A DNA stretch of 64,000 bases from Ctena decussata (taxonomy: Eukaryota; Mollusca; Bivalvia; Lucinida; Lucinidae). The notes under the pieces are model-generated. The model was not told where the DNA came from. It did not search any database and saw only the letters and a list, made by a program, of their open reading frames with translations. The translations under genes and the position numbers were made by a program. The DNA is taken from assembly GCA_963989385.1 (NCBI GenBank), contig OZ022509.1, positions 51,600,271-51,664,270 of the forward strand. The letters are read 5' to 3'. Shown here piece by piece: positions 39,593-50,629 of the stretch; within the stretch, counting starts at the first letter, position 1; each line of letters begins with the position of its first letter.

Positions 39593-40857
39593 TCAGGGGG
39601 CATTATGTTTTACCCCTGTCTGTCCGTCTGTCTGTCGCACATTTAAGTAGCAAGTTTGTGTAATCAACTCCTCCCACAGCTTATGATGGATCAATTTGAA
39701 ACTTTGCACACATGTTGCAGACATATTGAAGATATGGATGAAGACTTTTCATGGCCAAAAAATTATTTTTGACAAAATTACAGGCTTCTGAACTTAGACA
39801 TTTTCAGGGATAGTTAGTGATATAGGGTAGGAAGTTTGTGTAATCAACTTCTCCTACAGTTTTTGATGGATCAATTTGAAACTTTGCACAAGTGTTGCAG
39901 ACATATTGAAGATGTATGTGCATGAAGATTTTTCATGGCCAAAAACCTATTTTTGACAAAATTACAGGCTTTTGAACTTAGACATTTTAAGCGTCGCTTA
40001 GTGACATAGGGCGGCAAGTTCCTGTAATCAACTCCTCCTACAATTTTGAAACTTTGCACAAGTGTTGCAGGTATATGCATAAAGATATTTTATGGCCAAA
40101 AATTATTTTTTGACAAAATTACAGGCTTTTGAACTTAGACATTTTCAGGGTTGGTAAGTCATATAGGGTAGCAAGGTTGTGTAATCAACTTCTCCTACAG
40201 TTTTTGATGGATCAATTTGAAACTTTGCACAAGTATTTCAGACACATTGAAAATATGCATAAAGATTTTTTATGGTCAAAACTTATTTTTGACAAAATTA
40301 TGTACTTTCGAACTTAGACATTTTCAGTGTTGGTTTATGACGCAGGGTAGCAAGTTTGTGTAATCAACTCCTCTTATAGTTTTTGATGGATCAATTTGAA
40401 ACTTTGCACACATGTTGCAGGCATATTGAGGATGTGCATGAAGATTTTTGAAGGTCAGAAAATCATTTTGGACAAAATTATGGGCTTTTGAACTTAGAAA
40501 TTGTTGTTTTTGATATCAGTTTATAATCAACCTCTCTCACAGTTCAAGATGAATTGCTTTGAAGTTTTGCACATATGTTACAGACGTGATAAAGATGTAC
40601 ATGAAGATGTTTTAAGATAGAAAATTTGATTTTAGCAAAATTGCAGGCTTTGGAACTTAATTTTCCATCGTTGTTCAACATTATAGATAACAAGGTAGTT
40701 TTCTCAAGGCCCGCACATTCTACAGTTTCTGACTAAATACTACGTACAGACTACACACACACTTCTATGAGTTTGTGATGCTGTGGGTGGGGATTGGTGC
40801 AAGGGTGAATAGGGAGCACGGGGGCATCACCTGTGTCTTACAGACACAATTTTCTAG
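39573..40857 (+). mobile_element. Stem / GTCC / tandem-core element H7
   Basis: The head ATGCCCCCGTG is exactly complementary to CACGGGGGCAT near 40818, and the end is AATTTTCTAG. CTGTCTGTCCGTCTGTCTG follows the head. Monomers of ~165-188 bp carry TAATCAACTCCTCCTACAG and TTGATGGATCAATTTGAAAC, starting near 39646, 39834, 40011, 40171 and 40351, then decaying. Confidence 0.8.
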
Positions 40858-40876
40858 TTTGCAATTATACCATACT

Positions 40877-41075
40877 TATTGAGTCATAATATGGGGTTTT
40901 CCCTCCAAAACAGCCCAAAAATCTCAATCCAGCTTATAAGATGGATCTCTTATAAGATAGATCTAGATTCTAGTGGGGGGGGGGGGGGGGGGGGGGGGAG
41001 TGGGGGAGGGGGAGATGGAAAAAATCCTGTCAAGTAGCAGAATTAAACAGAACTGATGCATATACTTGGGGATCA
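40877..41075. repeat. Family H fragment with a 24-base G-run
   Basis: CCAGCTTATAAGATGGATCT and its partial inverse lie beside an uninterrupted G-run at about 40975-40998, followed by GGGGGAGGGGGAG. Confidence 0.6.
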
Positions 41076-41132
41076 TTTTAAAGGGGAAAACCCCTATCTT
41101 ATCTTCTTTTCTATATTAGTGAAGAGTTGGAG

Positions 41133-41178
41133 ATGACCTCATTATCCAGGTAAGTATTACCTGGATAATGAGGTCATA
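41133..41178. repeat. Hairpin ATGACCTCATTATCCAGG
   Basis: ATGACCTCATTATCCAGGTA and TACCTGGATAATGAGGTCAT are inverted with a short AGTAT spacer, followed by a third, direct copy of the right arm. Confidence 0.7.
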
Positions 41179-41438
41179 CTTAACTGGATAATGAGATCAT
41201 TTCTTACTCTAAACAGGAAGTCTTAAAAATTGTTTCTCTGGGAAACATGCTTGTGTGTCTGTTCACCTTAAGTGGTGACTAGGGCTGACTTATTACAGAC
41301 TGGCATGCTAAATTTTGACTGTCACCATACTATCACTATTTGGAGAAACCCCTATCACGATACTATTACAATTACAATACATGTTCTCTATCATCATCCC
41401 AAAATCTTACGAAAATGTAATGAAATTCTACTATAAAA

Positions 41439-41677
41439 GAGCCGCGACATGACAAAACCAACAAAGTGGCATGTGTGCCCGGCAAAGGCTCAGATCAGCC
41501 TTGGCAGCCACCCAGTCTGATCACCGTCTCGACTGTACACTTAATGAGTAGCTTAGGGTCTTAGCTACCTCCATGGGGACAGCAAAGAATCCGATCAGAC
41601 TGGGTAGATGCCCAGGCTGATCTGATTCTTAGCTTGGTGCTCATGCCACTTTGTTTTTTTTGTCATGTTGCAGCTCA
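41439..41677. mobile_element. Family A copy 9
   Basis: GAGCCGCGACATGACAAAAC and TTTTGTCATGTTGCAGCTCA bound a full copy. Confidence 0.85.
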
Positions 41678-41844
41678 AATGTCTGATACCCTGAATCATT
41701 TTTTGCAGTACATGTATTTGGAGTATATATAAACAAGTGCATGTACTTTTAATCAGATCTGGGAAGCATCCAGATCAAGAGCTCTGAGTACTGCCCCTGG
41801 AAAATGTGCAGCTCCATTTCCATGTGGAAATTATCCCTTTAAGT

Positions 41845-42065
41845 GCCAAAAAGCAGACGACAAAATTTACGTCTGCAAAAATGAAACAATTTTTAGTCCA
41901 AGCTATATCATGTTGAGAATTCAGAGACTAGAGGGCAAATAATGTAGATCTAGATTAGGCAGCTCTTAAGGAGCCGCCTCATCAGGATCTACACTGTTTA
42001 CAAAGTCTGCTGTTTTCATCTCTGGCGCTTCAAGTGTCAAAAAATCAAGCTTCTGCAAATGTATA
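41845..42065. mobile_element. Fold-back family G, copy 3
   Basis: AGTGCCAAAAAGCAGACGAC to GGCGCTTCAAGTGTC bounds it. Inside, GGCAGCTC and GAGCCGCCTC pair around ttaag, and TGTAGATCTAGAT / ATCTACACTGTTT pair further out. Confidence 0.6.
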
Positions 42066-42181
42066 TTGACAATGCAACAGTGCTATCCGACTCGTATGGA
42101 TGAGTTTACTAGCTTTCCATTTCATAAGCCATGAACTGACAGAGTTGTCACAAAAGTCCATATAGAGGCTAAACCAAAACT

Positions 42182-42419
42182 TGAGCCACGACACAACAAA
42201 CTCACCAAATGACTTGTGCCCAGTGAAGACTCAGATCAGCCTGGACATCCACTTAGTCCAATCAGAGTCTTTGCTGTCCGCATGGAGCTAGCTTAGACCC
42301 TTAGCTACCATTTAAGCTCACAGCAAAGACTCAAATCAGACTGAGCCGCTACCCAGTCTGATCTGATTTTTCTTTGGGCACACATGCCACTTTGTTGGTT
42401 TTCTCGTGTTGCAGCTCAT
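42182..42419. mobile_element. Family A copy 10
   Basis: TGAGCCACGACACAACAAAC and TTTTCTCGTGTTGCAGCTCA bound a full copy. Confidence 0.85.
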
Positions 42420-42740
42420 TTCAGTTTGGCCACTTGCAGGAAGTTCGTGTTAAAACACCATCAAATGATGGGAAACATGGAGGTTAATCCATTGCACTTA
42501 AGGAGTCGATGTTTATTTTGAAATGAAATGGACCACTTAAAAGATTTTACAATTTTGCAGTAACACAGCTGCTACACTACTACATTGAATTTAGATAGCT
42601 TTTTATCACTGCCGTTTTGTTTTGTTAGTGACTATTGTGCACACATTAAACTGCTGTACAGAATAAAATCCTGAACAAACAGCATGACTTGGTTCTATCT
42701 CTCAGTCCTGAATACTATTTGGTGCAGTATAAATTGAGAA

Positions 42741-42887
42741 TACCATGTTAGTGTCTTTTGATATCAAGTTTATCATGTGAGACCAGAAACAGCATAGGAA
42801 TGACAAGGCTTGCCGAGCCAGTCTGACATGTCTCCGGTTGAGTCTGATAAACTTGATATCAAAAGACACTAACATGGTTTTCTATTT
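42741..42887. repeat. Long perfect-arm inverted repeat
   Basis: CCATGTTAGTGTCTTTTGAT with continuation TATCAAGTTTATCA is exactly mirrored at 42850-42885, giving arms of about 35 bp and a ~75-bp loop. The near-identity of the arms suggests recent origin or gene conversion. Confidence 0.8.
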
Positions 42888-43187
42888 ATCATGCATCATT
42901 AGAAGATTTTAAGGCATAGAGAGCATCAAACAAATGAAAAGCAAACACAAGTTTTGTTAGAACTTGCTGACGTCGCCAATGCGTTATGACTTAAGTTGGT
43001 GACATCATTTAACCAATCAAACGTTATCATGGCCAACGTCAGTATGTAGCCAATCATCTGTAGGGACCACTTCGACCTGATAACATTGGCGCAAGCACAG
43101 TTCCATAGTGACATGATATCACACCATGTTATCATACCCATGTTATCAGGTGAACTGTGCAGCATATGCATGATAAAATGAAATAGT
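42885..43187. mobile_element. Possible inverted-repeat element beside it
   Basis: CTATTTATCATGCAT at the left and ATGCATGATAAAATGAAATAG at the right are imperfect inverted ends. Several GTTATCA / TGATAAC pairs occur inside. Confidence 0.4.
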
Positions 43188-43330
43188 ATTTATAAACTGC
43201 CTGCACTGGATGGCAATCTATGAGATAGGATGAGATTTTAGCAAGATTTGATAAAATTAAGTCTCAGTGAGAGAAGACAAGAAAAAAAGTACTGCACAGT
43301 AGCACTTATGAACAAAGTATGCTTGAGTTT

Positions 43331-43405
43331 GCAGATGCCCAGGCTGATCCAAGTCATCACTGGGTGCACATGCCACTTTGTTGGTTTTGTCGTGTTGCGG
43401 CTCAT
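43331..43405. mobile_element. Family A copy 11, right third only
   Basis: GATGCCCAGGCTGATCCAAG through TTGTCGTGTTGCGGCTCA matches the right end. The left part is missing. Confidence 0.75.
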
Positions 43406-43485
43406 ATTTATAAACAAACCTAGTTTACCTTGTGTATAAGTCTGTGTATGTTTGCATGCTGAGTATTGCTTTCCTTAAGTATATA

Positions 43486-46400
43486 GTGCAACTATAACAA
43501 GCTGCCTTTGGTATCTTTGCAAAAGCACACTTTTCCACAATGCAGCTATACTATTTTTCCCAGTGCAGTTATAACCCACTGCCTTTGGTGTCTTTGCCAA
43601 AGCACACTATTCAATGGTGTAGCTCAACTGTTTCCCAGTGCAACTACAACACACTGCCTTTGGTGTCTTTGCAAAAGCTAACTATTTCATTGTGCAGCTC
43701 AACTGTTTCCCAGTACAATTGTAATGAACTGCTTTTGTTACCTTTGCAAAAGCGCACAATTCTATGAATATAGCTCACTGTTTTCTAGTGCAACTGTAAC
43801 AAACTGCCTTTGGTGTCTTTGCTAAAACACACTATTCACATTGCAGCTCAACTGTTTCCAAGGGCAACTGCAACAAAAAGTTTGGTGTCTCAGCAAAAGC
43901 ACGCTGCTCTCAGGTGTAGCATAACTGTTTCCCAATGCAGATGCAACAAACTGCCTCTAATTCTATGCAAAAGCACCCTATTCACAATGCAGCTCACATG
44001 CTTCCCAATGCAGATGCAATCAAATGCCTTTAATGTCTTTGCAAAAACACACCATTCTACAATGCAGCTTAACTGTTTCAAAGTGCAGCTGCAACAAAAA
44101 CTTTTGGTGTCTTTGGAAAAGCACACTTTTCATGGTGTGGCTCATCTGTTTCCGAATGCAACTGCAACAAACTGCCTTTGTTATCTTTGGAAAAGCACAC
44201 TTTTTACCATGCAACTCACTGTGTTCCAGTGCATCTGCAACCAACTGCTTTTGGTTTCATTGCAAAAGCACACTATTCCAAATGGAACTCACGATTTCCC
44301 AGTGCAACTGCAATACAATTCCACAATGCAGAACAAATTTAACCCAGTCCAGCTGCAACCAACTGCAAAAGCTAACTAAAGTTAGCAACCAAGGGGAAGG
44401 GCTGTAACTTAGGGGAAGGGCTGTAACTAATGTTGTGAGAACTTGTAGCCCAACCCCATTGCTTGTTTCAAAGGCAATAAAATATGATTAAACTAAACCA
44501 ACTGCCTTTCATGTGTGTCTTTGCAAAACACACTTTTCTATGGTGCAGCCCAACTGTTTCCCAATACAACTTCAACTGTTTTTGGTATATGTGCCAGCAC
44601 ACTATACACAATGCAGCTATACTGTTTCTAAAAACAACTGCAACCAACTGCTTTTGTTGTATTTGCAAAAGTACACTATTCCATGATGCAGCTCTTCTGT
44701 TTCCCAGTGCAACTGCAACAAAAACTTTTGGTGTCTTTGCAAAGGCACCGTTTTGAATGGTGAGCTCAACTGTTTGCCAGTACAATTGGAACAAGCTCCT
44801 TGTGGTATTTTTGCAAAAGCACAATTTTAACTGTTTTTAAGCGCAGCTGCAACCAACTGTTTTTGTTAACTTTGTAAAAGCACACAATTCCACAAAGTAA
44901 CACTGTTTTTCCACTGCAACTGCAACAAACTGCTTTTGGTTCTTTATAAAAGCACTATATTCCACAACTCACTGTTTCCCATTGCTACTGCATCAAACTG
45001 CTTTTGGTGTCTTTGCAAAAGTACACTATTCTCATGGTGCAGCTCAGCTGTTTCCCAGTGCAACTACAACCCACTGCCTTTGGTATCCTTGCAAAAGCTA
45101 ATTATTCCATGGTGCAGCTCAACTGTTTCCCAGTACAACTGCAATGAACTGCTTTTGTTATCTTTGCAAAAGTAAACTATTCCATGTTGCGACTCACTGT
45201 TTCTCTATGCAACTACAACAAACTGCCTTTGGTGTTTTTTCAAAAGTACACTATTCAAATTGCAGCTCAACTGTTTCCAAAGGCAACTGCAACAGAAATG
45301 TTTGTTTTTTTTGCAAAAGCAAACTGCTCTCAGGTCGAGCACAACTGCACCTGCTCTATGCAACAAACTGCCTCTATGCACCTGCTCTATGCAGATGCAA
45401 CAAACTGCCTTTAATGTATATGCTAAAGCACCCTATTCACAATGCAGCTCACATGTTTCCCAATGCAGATGCAGTCAAATGCTTTTGTCTTTGCAAAAAC
45501 ACACCAGTCCACGATGCAGCTCAACTGTTTTCAAGTGCAGCTGAAACAAATACTTTTGGTGTCTTTGCCAAAGCACACTTTTCATGGTGCAGCATATCTG
45601 TTTCCAAATGCAACTGCAACAAACTGCCTTTGTTTTCTTTGCAAAAGCACATTTTTACATGCAGCTCACTGTTTTCCAGTGCAACTGCAAGCGACTGCTT
45701 TTTGTTTAATTGCAAAAGCACAATTTTCACAATGCAACTCACTGTTTCCCAGTGCAACTGCAACAAAAACTTTTGGTGTCTTTGCAAAGCACGCTGTGTT
45801 TTACGATGCAGCTCAAATTTTTCCCAGTGCAGCTGCAACCAACTGCCATTCTTTTGTGTCTCTGCAAAAGCACACTTTTCCATGGTGCAGCTCAACAGTT
45901 TCCCAAAACAACTTCCACCAAATGGTTTTGGTATCTGCGCAAAAGCACACTAAACACAATGCAGCTATACTGTTTCTCAAAGCAACTGCAACCAACTGCT
46001 TTTGTTGTCTTTGCAAATGCACACTATTTCAAGATGCAGCTCTAAACTGTTTCCCTGTGCAACTGCAACAAAAATTTGGTTTCTTTGCAAATGCACCGTT
46101 TTGAATGGTGAGCTCAACTGTTTGTCAGTAAAGCTAGAACAAGCTGCTTGTGGTATTTTTACAAAAGCACAATTTTAACAATGCAGCTCACTGTTTTATG
46201 TGCAACTGCAACCAACTGCTTTTGGTATCTTTGTAAAAGCACACAATTCCAAAAAGTATGAAACGCTGTTTCCCAGTGCAACTGCAGCCAAATGCTTTTG
46301 GTGTCTTTGTAAAACACAAAATTCCACAACACAACTGCAACTGCAACAAAAACGTTTAGTGTGTTTGCAAAAGTACACTTTCATGGAGCTGCGCAAATAT

Positions 46401-46950
46401 ATATATTCCAGTGCACTTACAACCCACTGCCTTTGGGGTCTTCGCGAAAGCACACTATACCACCAAACAGGTCAACTGTATACTACAATCAACTTCATTT
46501 TATTCTTTGCACAAACGCACTAGTCCACGATGCATCTCCCTGTTTCCAATAGGCCCTTAAAATCGACGTCGAGGTGTTTTTATTATTGGATGGCACCTCG
46601 ACGTAATACGGCCAGCTAAAATAAAAAAGAACATGTCTGATATAAACGAGAATATAAATAGGGCAAGTTACGTTCTTCATTGTAGAAATATGTTTCCCAA
46701 TGCAACTGCAATAAACAGTCTTTGGTGTCTTTGCAAAAGCACGACATTCACAATGCAGTTTCCCAGTGCAACTGCAACAAAAAAATTTGGTGTATCTGCA
46801 AAAGCACCCTGTGGTGAGATGCAGCTCAACTGTTTCCCAACTGCAACTGCAACTAAGTGCTTTTGGTAGTTTTGCAAAAGCACACTTTCCACAATGCAGC
46901 TTGACTGTTAGCCATTGCAACTGCAACGGATTGCTTTTGGTTGCATATAA
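43486..46950. repeat. Satellite of ~76-bp monomers, about 3.4 kb
   Basis: The unit contains GCAAAAGCACACTATTC, ATGCAGCTCAACTGTTTCC and CAGTGCAACTGCAACAAACT, then GCCTTTGGTGTCTTT. Unit starts at 43519, 43596, 43671 and 43746 give a 75-77-bp period, with some 45 units in all. It is interrupted at ~44330-44500 and ~46545-46680. Open frames inside are by-products of a period that leaves some frames stop-poor. Blocks of units recur about 1.45 kb apart. Confidence 0.9.
46567..46606. repeat. Hairpin in the satellite interruption
   Basis: ACGTCGAGGTG and CACCTCGACGT pair over a ~17-nt AT-rich loop. The surrounding ~130 bp is not satellite sequence. Confidence 0.65.
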
Positions 46951-46976
46951 TTCAAAATCAACGAAGCGTTTTGAAA

Positions 46977-47889
46977 TACGAGGGGCGTTTGAAAAGATTT
47001 GCAAATGGCCTCATAACTTTGTTTAGGGACAAGCAGGGTACAACTGCTTTGCATTTACTAAAAGCACTGCATTTTGGCTTTAAGATGATACCAAACACTA
47101 TACAAAGACACTTTTCCTTATTGAGTTACAACTCATTTTAATAGGTCCCAGTCATACCACTGGGCTAATTTTATATATAAAATCTTTTCAGTGTTACGCA
47201 TTCAAGTCGAATATCCTTGTAAATACAAAATTAATTTTTGTCATTTGCTTGTCCATCGTTTTCTACAATATCCATACAGAAGTTAGAAGCATTGCAACTT
47301 TTATCGATTTATTCCTTGCAAAGCAATGCGCAGTTTTAATGACGTTACTGAAAATTACGTTAACGTCATTTTTGAAAGCTTGCAGACGCTTCGTTTATGG
47401 TATTAATTTGAATTTATTGACAGGTTTTCATTGACCCATGTAAATGCTCTTGCTGACAAGATTTTGTATGCTAATACGCTTGTTTTCATTAAAAAATCAT
47501 CAAAGTTTGGTAAAAATGGTGAATTTGCCACAACATAAAGTACGGATAATCCGTATTTCCGGGCCAGTAGGGAACCTATATTAAAAATAATTTCCGCGAT
47601 ATTTACAGGACAGCATTGTCTGGGCATTGTCTTTAATGAACAAAGATAAAGAAAAATCAAAGACTGCTGATATATAAATTACGGCCTACTAAAGTAAAAT
47701 TTTGCAGTGTCTTTAGGGTATACCTCTTTTAAAGCAATTAAAAATGCGTCCTTTTAAAAAAATGCACCGATTTTTCAGACTTCTCAACGCATATCATAAT
47801 TTTATGTGTTTCTGCAATCAGAAGTTCTGTTAGTATGGTGGTTATCGAGAAATTACGTCATTTGCAAAACTTTCCGAACGCCCCTCGTA
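46977..47889. mobile_element. Non-autonomous TIR element with mariner-like ends (913 bp)
   Basis: TACGAGGGGCGTTTGAAAAG at the left and AACGCCCCTCGTA at the right are inverted. The similarity extends ~30 bp inwards (TTTGCAAATG / CATTTGCAAA), and TA bounds each end. No transposase is recognisable. ACGAGGGGCGTT-like termini are, as far as I recall, typical of some Tc1/mariner elements. Confidence 0.65.
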
Positions 47890-48540
47890 TGTTAGAAAGC
47901 TACGGAATCCCAATAGTGGCAGAACATTTTTCAAGACCCTCGTACAGAAAAACGCATCTGTCGCAAATGGTGAGGGTGATGTTATACAGTTCATGTATTA
48001 GTTTACAATTGAAAAGCATTTGGTTCGTATGACCAAGTCTTTTTCAACCCTTTATAGGTAGCCTTTATCCAGAATTATTGCACTTGTCAAAGGACCATAC
48101 TTTCTGTAAAGAAATTACCCCCAAGATGCTTAATCAGTCTGAAACGACTGCCTCATTAAAAGTAAGACATTACAGTATGTTTTCTCTGGTTTTCGTCGCC
48201 AGATTTTATCAGGGGCACTGATGAGGCCTTGATAGCCAAAACTTCGAAGTATAGCCCATGTTCCTTCTTGTTCTCTGCTATTGAAGGAACTCCGAAAGGC
48301 TTTCAGATTTTTATTTGGTTAGAAGAAGATATGTTAGAGATTTTTTTTATAGAACTTCGCAAAATCAGTGGCCTACATAGGTTACTGGCAAATGTATACA
48401 AGCACAATTCGTGCTTCAGTTTAGCCTGTTGCGGACTCGTGCATTAACTAAGCAGAGAGCAATATATAAATCACAGACTTTAGGTGTATATCATCTTCGC
48501 AAGTCAAGGGTACACAGTTCACTTTTAAGTGGATTTAATA
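47890..48540. other. Intergenic, nothing recognised
   Basis: Slightly less AT-rich than the flanks. Short frames at 47835 and 48229 lack support. No repeat boundaries seen. Confidence 0.4.
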
Positions 48541-48866
48541 CACTGTAAAAAATTATCATACATTTTACGGTAGTATACCTGGCAACCAGCTGCCAATCCA
48601 TTTCCTGTTATTTTTACGGGCGCCCGTAAACATTGGCGGAATCATCACGCAGAGTAGAGTTTAACCAGACAGGTAGGTATTGTTTTGGTCATATAGCGCT
48701 TTAACACTATAAAGGTATTTTCGAGTGCGGTCAGTTAGCACAACTCTACCATATCGAGATTTCTAAAAATGTTTTACAGGCAAACGCCTGTAAAACTAAC
48801 AGGAAATGGACTGGCAGTTGGTTTCCAGGTATTCTACCGTAAAATCTACGGATTTTTCTTACAGTG
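48541..48866. mobile_element. CACTG-ended element, copy 1 (326 bp)
   Basis: CACTGTAAAAAATT at the left and CTTACAGTG at the right. Subterminal GGTAGTATACCTGGCAACCA mirrors TGGTTTCCAGGTATTCTACC. ACGGGCGCCCGTAAA also pairs with an inner copy. Copy 2 lies at 49998. Confidence 0.75.
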
Positions 48867-48942
48867 TACCCTTGGCTTGCGAATATGGGTGTATGTATAC
48901 ATCGCCGTTTTTCCGTTAGTCTTATTTATCTATGTATTTCAG

Positions 48943-49023
48943 AATGAGACAACTTTCCGGCGACGAAGTCCTTCCGAAGAGAGGTCTGCTCTTAAAGAAA
49001 TGAAGAAAAGATATGTCACCTAA
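48943..49023 (+). CDS. Orphan candidate terminal exon
   Basis: The acceptor tctatgtatttcag is followed by 26 codons rich in Arg, Lys, Glu and Ser (NETTFRRRSPSEERSALKEM, then KKRYVT) and TAA. The composition looks coding, but no good donor lies before the stop and no partner exon was found upstream. It could be a last exon of an otherwise unseen gene, or chance. A GC-rich hairpin starts 4 nt after the stop. Confidence 0.22.
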   Translation, partial: NETTFRRRSPSEERSALKEMKKRYVT

Positions 49024-49026
49024 GAG

Positions 49027-49092
49027 CCCAATCGGAGCACCGCTCGGCCAATTCCGTGAATCACGGAATTAGCCGAACGGTGTTCCGATTTC
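49027..49092. repeat. GC-rich hairpin, copy 1
   Basis: CAATCGGAGCACCGCTCGGC and GCCGAACGGTGTTCCGATT pair, with an inner AATTCCGTGA / TCACGGAATT pair. It starts 4 nt after the stop of the orphan exon. Copy 2 is at 51797-51851. Confidence 0.8.
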
Positions 49093-49704
49093 TAAGAACC
49101 CAGGGAAGCAAACTCTATTAAGAGTTGCGGGGTATGGGGCTGGGGCAGGGTGGATGAAAATTGGAGAGTTGCTTCCCCTGAAAATGTATTCATTCATCGT
49201 AAAAAAGCGCAAGCAAAATGTAAGCTGCAAGGCAGTAGTTTTAGGACTTTAAGTTAATTTTGACTACTTAAAATTGTTCGAAGCACCAGTGGCAAGTGGT
49301 TTCGCTTCCACAGGTCGTCGGTGTGACTCAGAATAGTAGTCTGCTTAATAAGTAGTCGATTTAAAATCGCACAAATTACGTCACATCAAAGGCCTAAATG
49401 TAAATTGTGTACAATGTTACTATAGCTCGATTTTTTTTTTTTAAAGATGGGACGTGGTTTAGTGAATAATCGATTTGTATGCTATTGAAGCGCAACTTTC
49501 ATCTTTTTATATCAAAAGAAATTAATTTTGTACTAAGGGTATACTAACCACGATTTATCGATCTGCATTCGATTGACACCCATTTGCGATGACCTGAGAC
49601 TCAAAAGCTTTTTATTATCATTTTATATTTGAAATTAAATGTCATTTAGTTTTGACATATGTCTGACAAGTCGGGAAGATAAGTAATAGGGCTTGAGGTA
49701 AGTG
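49093..49704. other. Intergenic, nothing recognised
   Basis: No element ends or frames. A T-run lies at 49431-49442. Confidence 0.4.
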
Positions 49705-50440
49705 GTTTGTTGCATTTGGCTAATAAAAAGGAAGTTCTGAAAAGTTAAAAGTTCTGAAAATTCAATTTCAATTCACTGATAAAGCTCAAGGCTTTCTGAA
49801 AAAGTCTGTTTCATTGTACTGATAACAGAAGTTCTAAAAAGCTGAAGAAGTTCTGAAAAAATCTGTCATTTTTCTGACAAAAGAAATTCTAAAAAGCTAA
49901 AGAAATTCTTTAAAGAAGTTCTGAAAAGTCTGTCTCATTGTACCAATAAATAAGTTCTGAAAAGTTAAATCAGCTCTGAAAAGTCTGTATCATTGTACAC
50001 TGTAAAAATTCCGTTGTTTTTACGGTAGTATAAATGGCAACCAGCTGCCAGTCCATTTCCCGTTATTTTTTCGGACGCCCGTAAACATTTGCAGGACTCG
50101 TCACGCAGTATAGGGTAGAGTGTGATAGGTATTGTTTTGGTCATACAGCCCTTCAACACTATAAAGGGGTTTCCGAATGCGGTCGGTTAACATAACCCTA
50201 CCATATCGTGATTTCCACAAATGTTCTACTGACAGACGCCCGTAAAAATAACAAGAAATGGACTGGCAGCTGGTTGCCATGTATTCTAATTGAAAAATTT
50301 TACAGTGTTACTGATAAAAGAATTTCTGACAAGTGAAAGAACTTCTGAAAAGTCTATTTCGTTTTACCAGTAAAAGAAGTTCTGAAAAATAAATTCAGAA
50401 AAGTCTCATTGTACTGATAAAAGTATGGTTTTCTACGGAA
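49705..50440. repeat. Degenerate ~60-bp tandem array, interrupted
   Basis: AGAAGTTCTGAAAAGTCTGT and TCATTGTACTGATAAAAG alternate in variable-length units on both sides of the CACTG element at 49998-50307. The array ends 190 bp before the first coding exon of the disordered-protein gene. Confidence 0.7.
49998..50307. mobile_element. CACTG-ended element, copy 2, inserted in a tandem array
   Basis: CACTGTAAAAATTCCG and TTTTACAGTG bound 310 bp, colinear with copy 1. The left flank TCATTGTA and right flank TTACTGATAAAAG rebuild the array unit TCATTGTACTGATAA, which fixes the insertion point. The duplicated target is at most three bases (GTA/TTA, imperfect). Confidence 0.8.
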
Positions 50441-50629
50441 TTATGATAGGCTATTTCTCTCAGCAATAAGGGCGACTTTCGTCTTGTCTGAATATTTTTA
50501 CTATCGCTGGCCGGGCATTCGTGAGGCATTTTGAAAGTAAAACATGTTTATCTAAAATCGGACCCCACCCCTTTACGTTGAAAATGAACCTGTTTGCATA
50601 ATTTGAAAAATACCATTTCTTCTTTTCAG

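Noticed and set aside
45144..45953. 269-codon open frame (and frames of 189, 220 and 127 codons nearby)
   Set aside because: All lie in the ~76-bp satellite. The predicted proteins are repeats of CFxxxLQxxxL-type nonsense from the array, open in several frames and both strands.
43486..46950. CRISPR-like array
   Set aside because: Eukaryotic context, units are directly contiguous with no unique spacers, and monomers diverge along their whole length.
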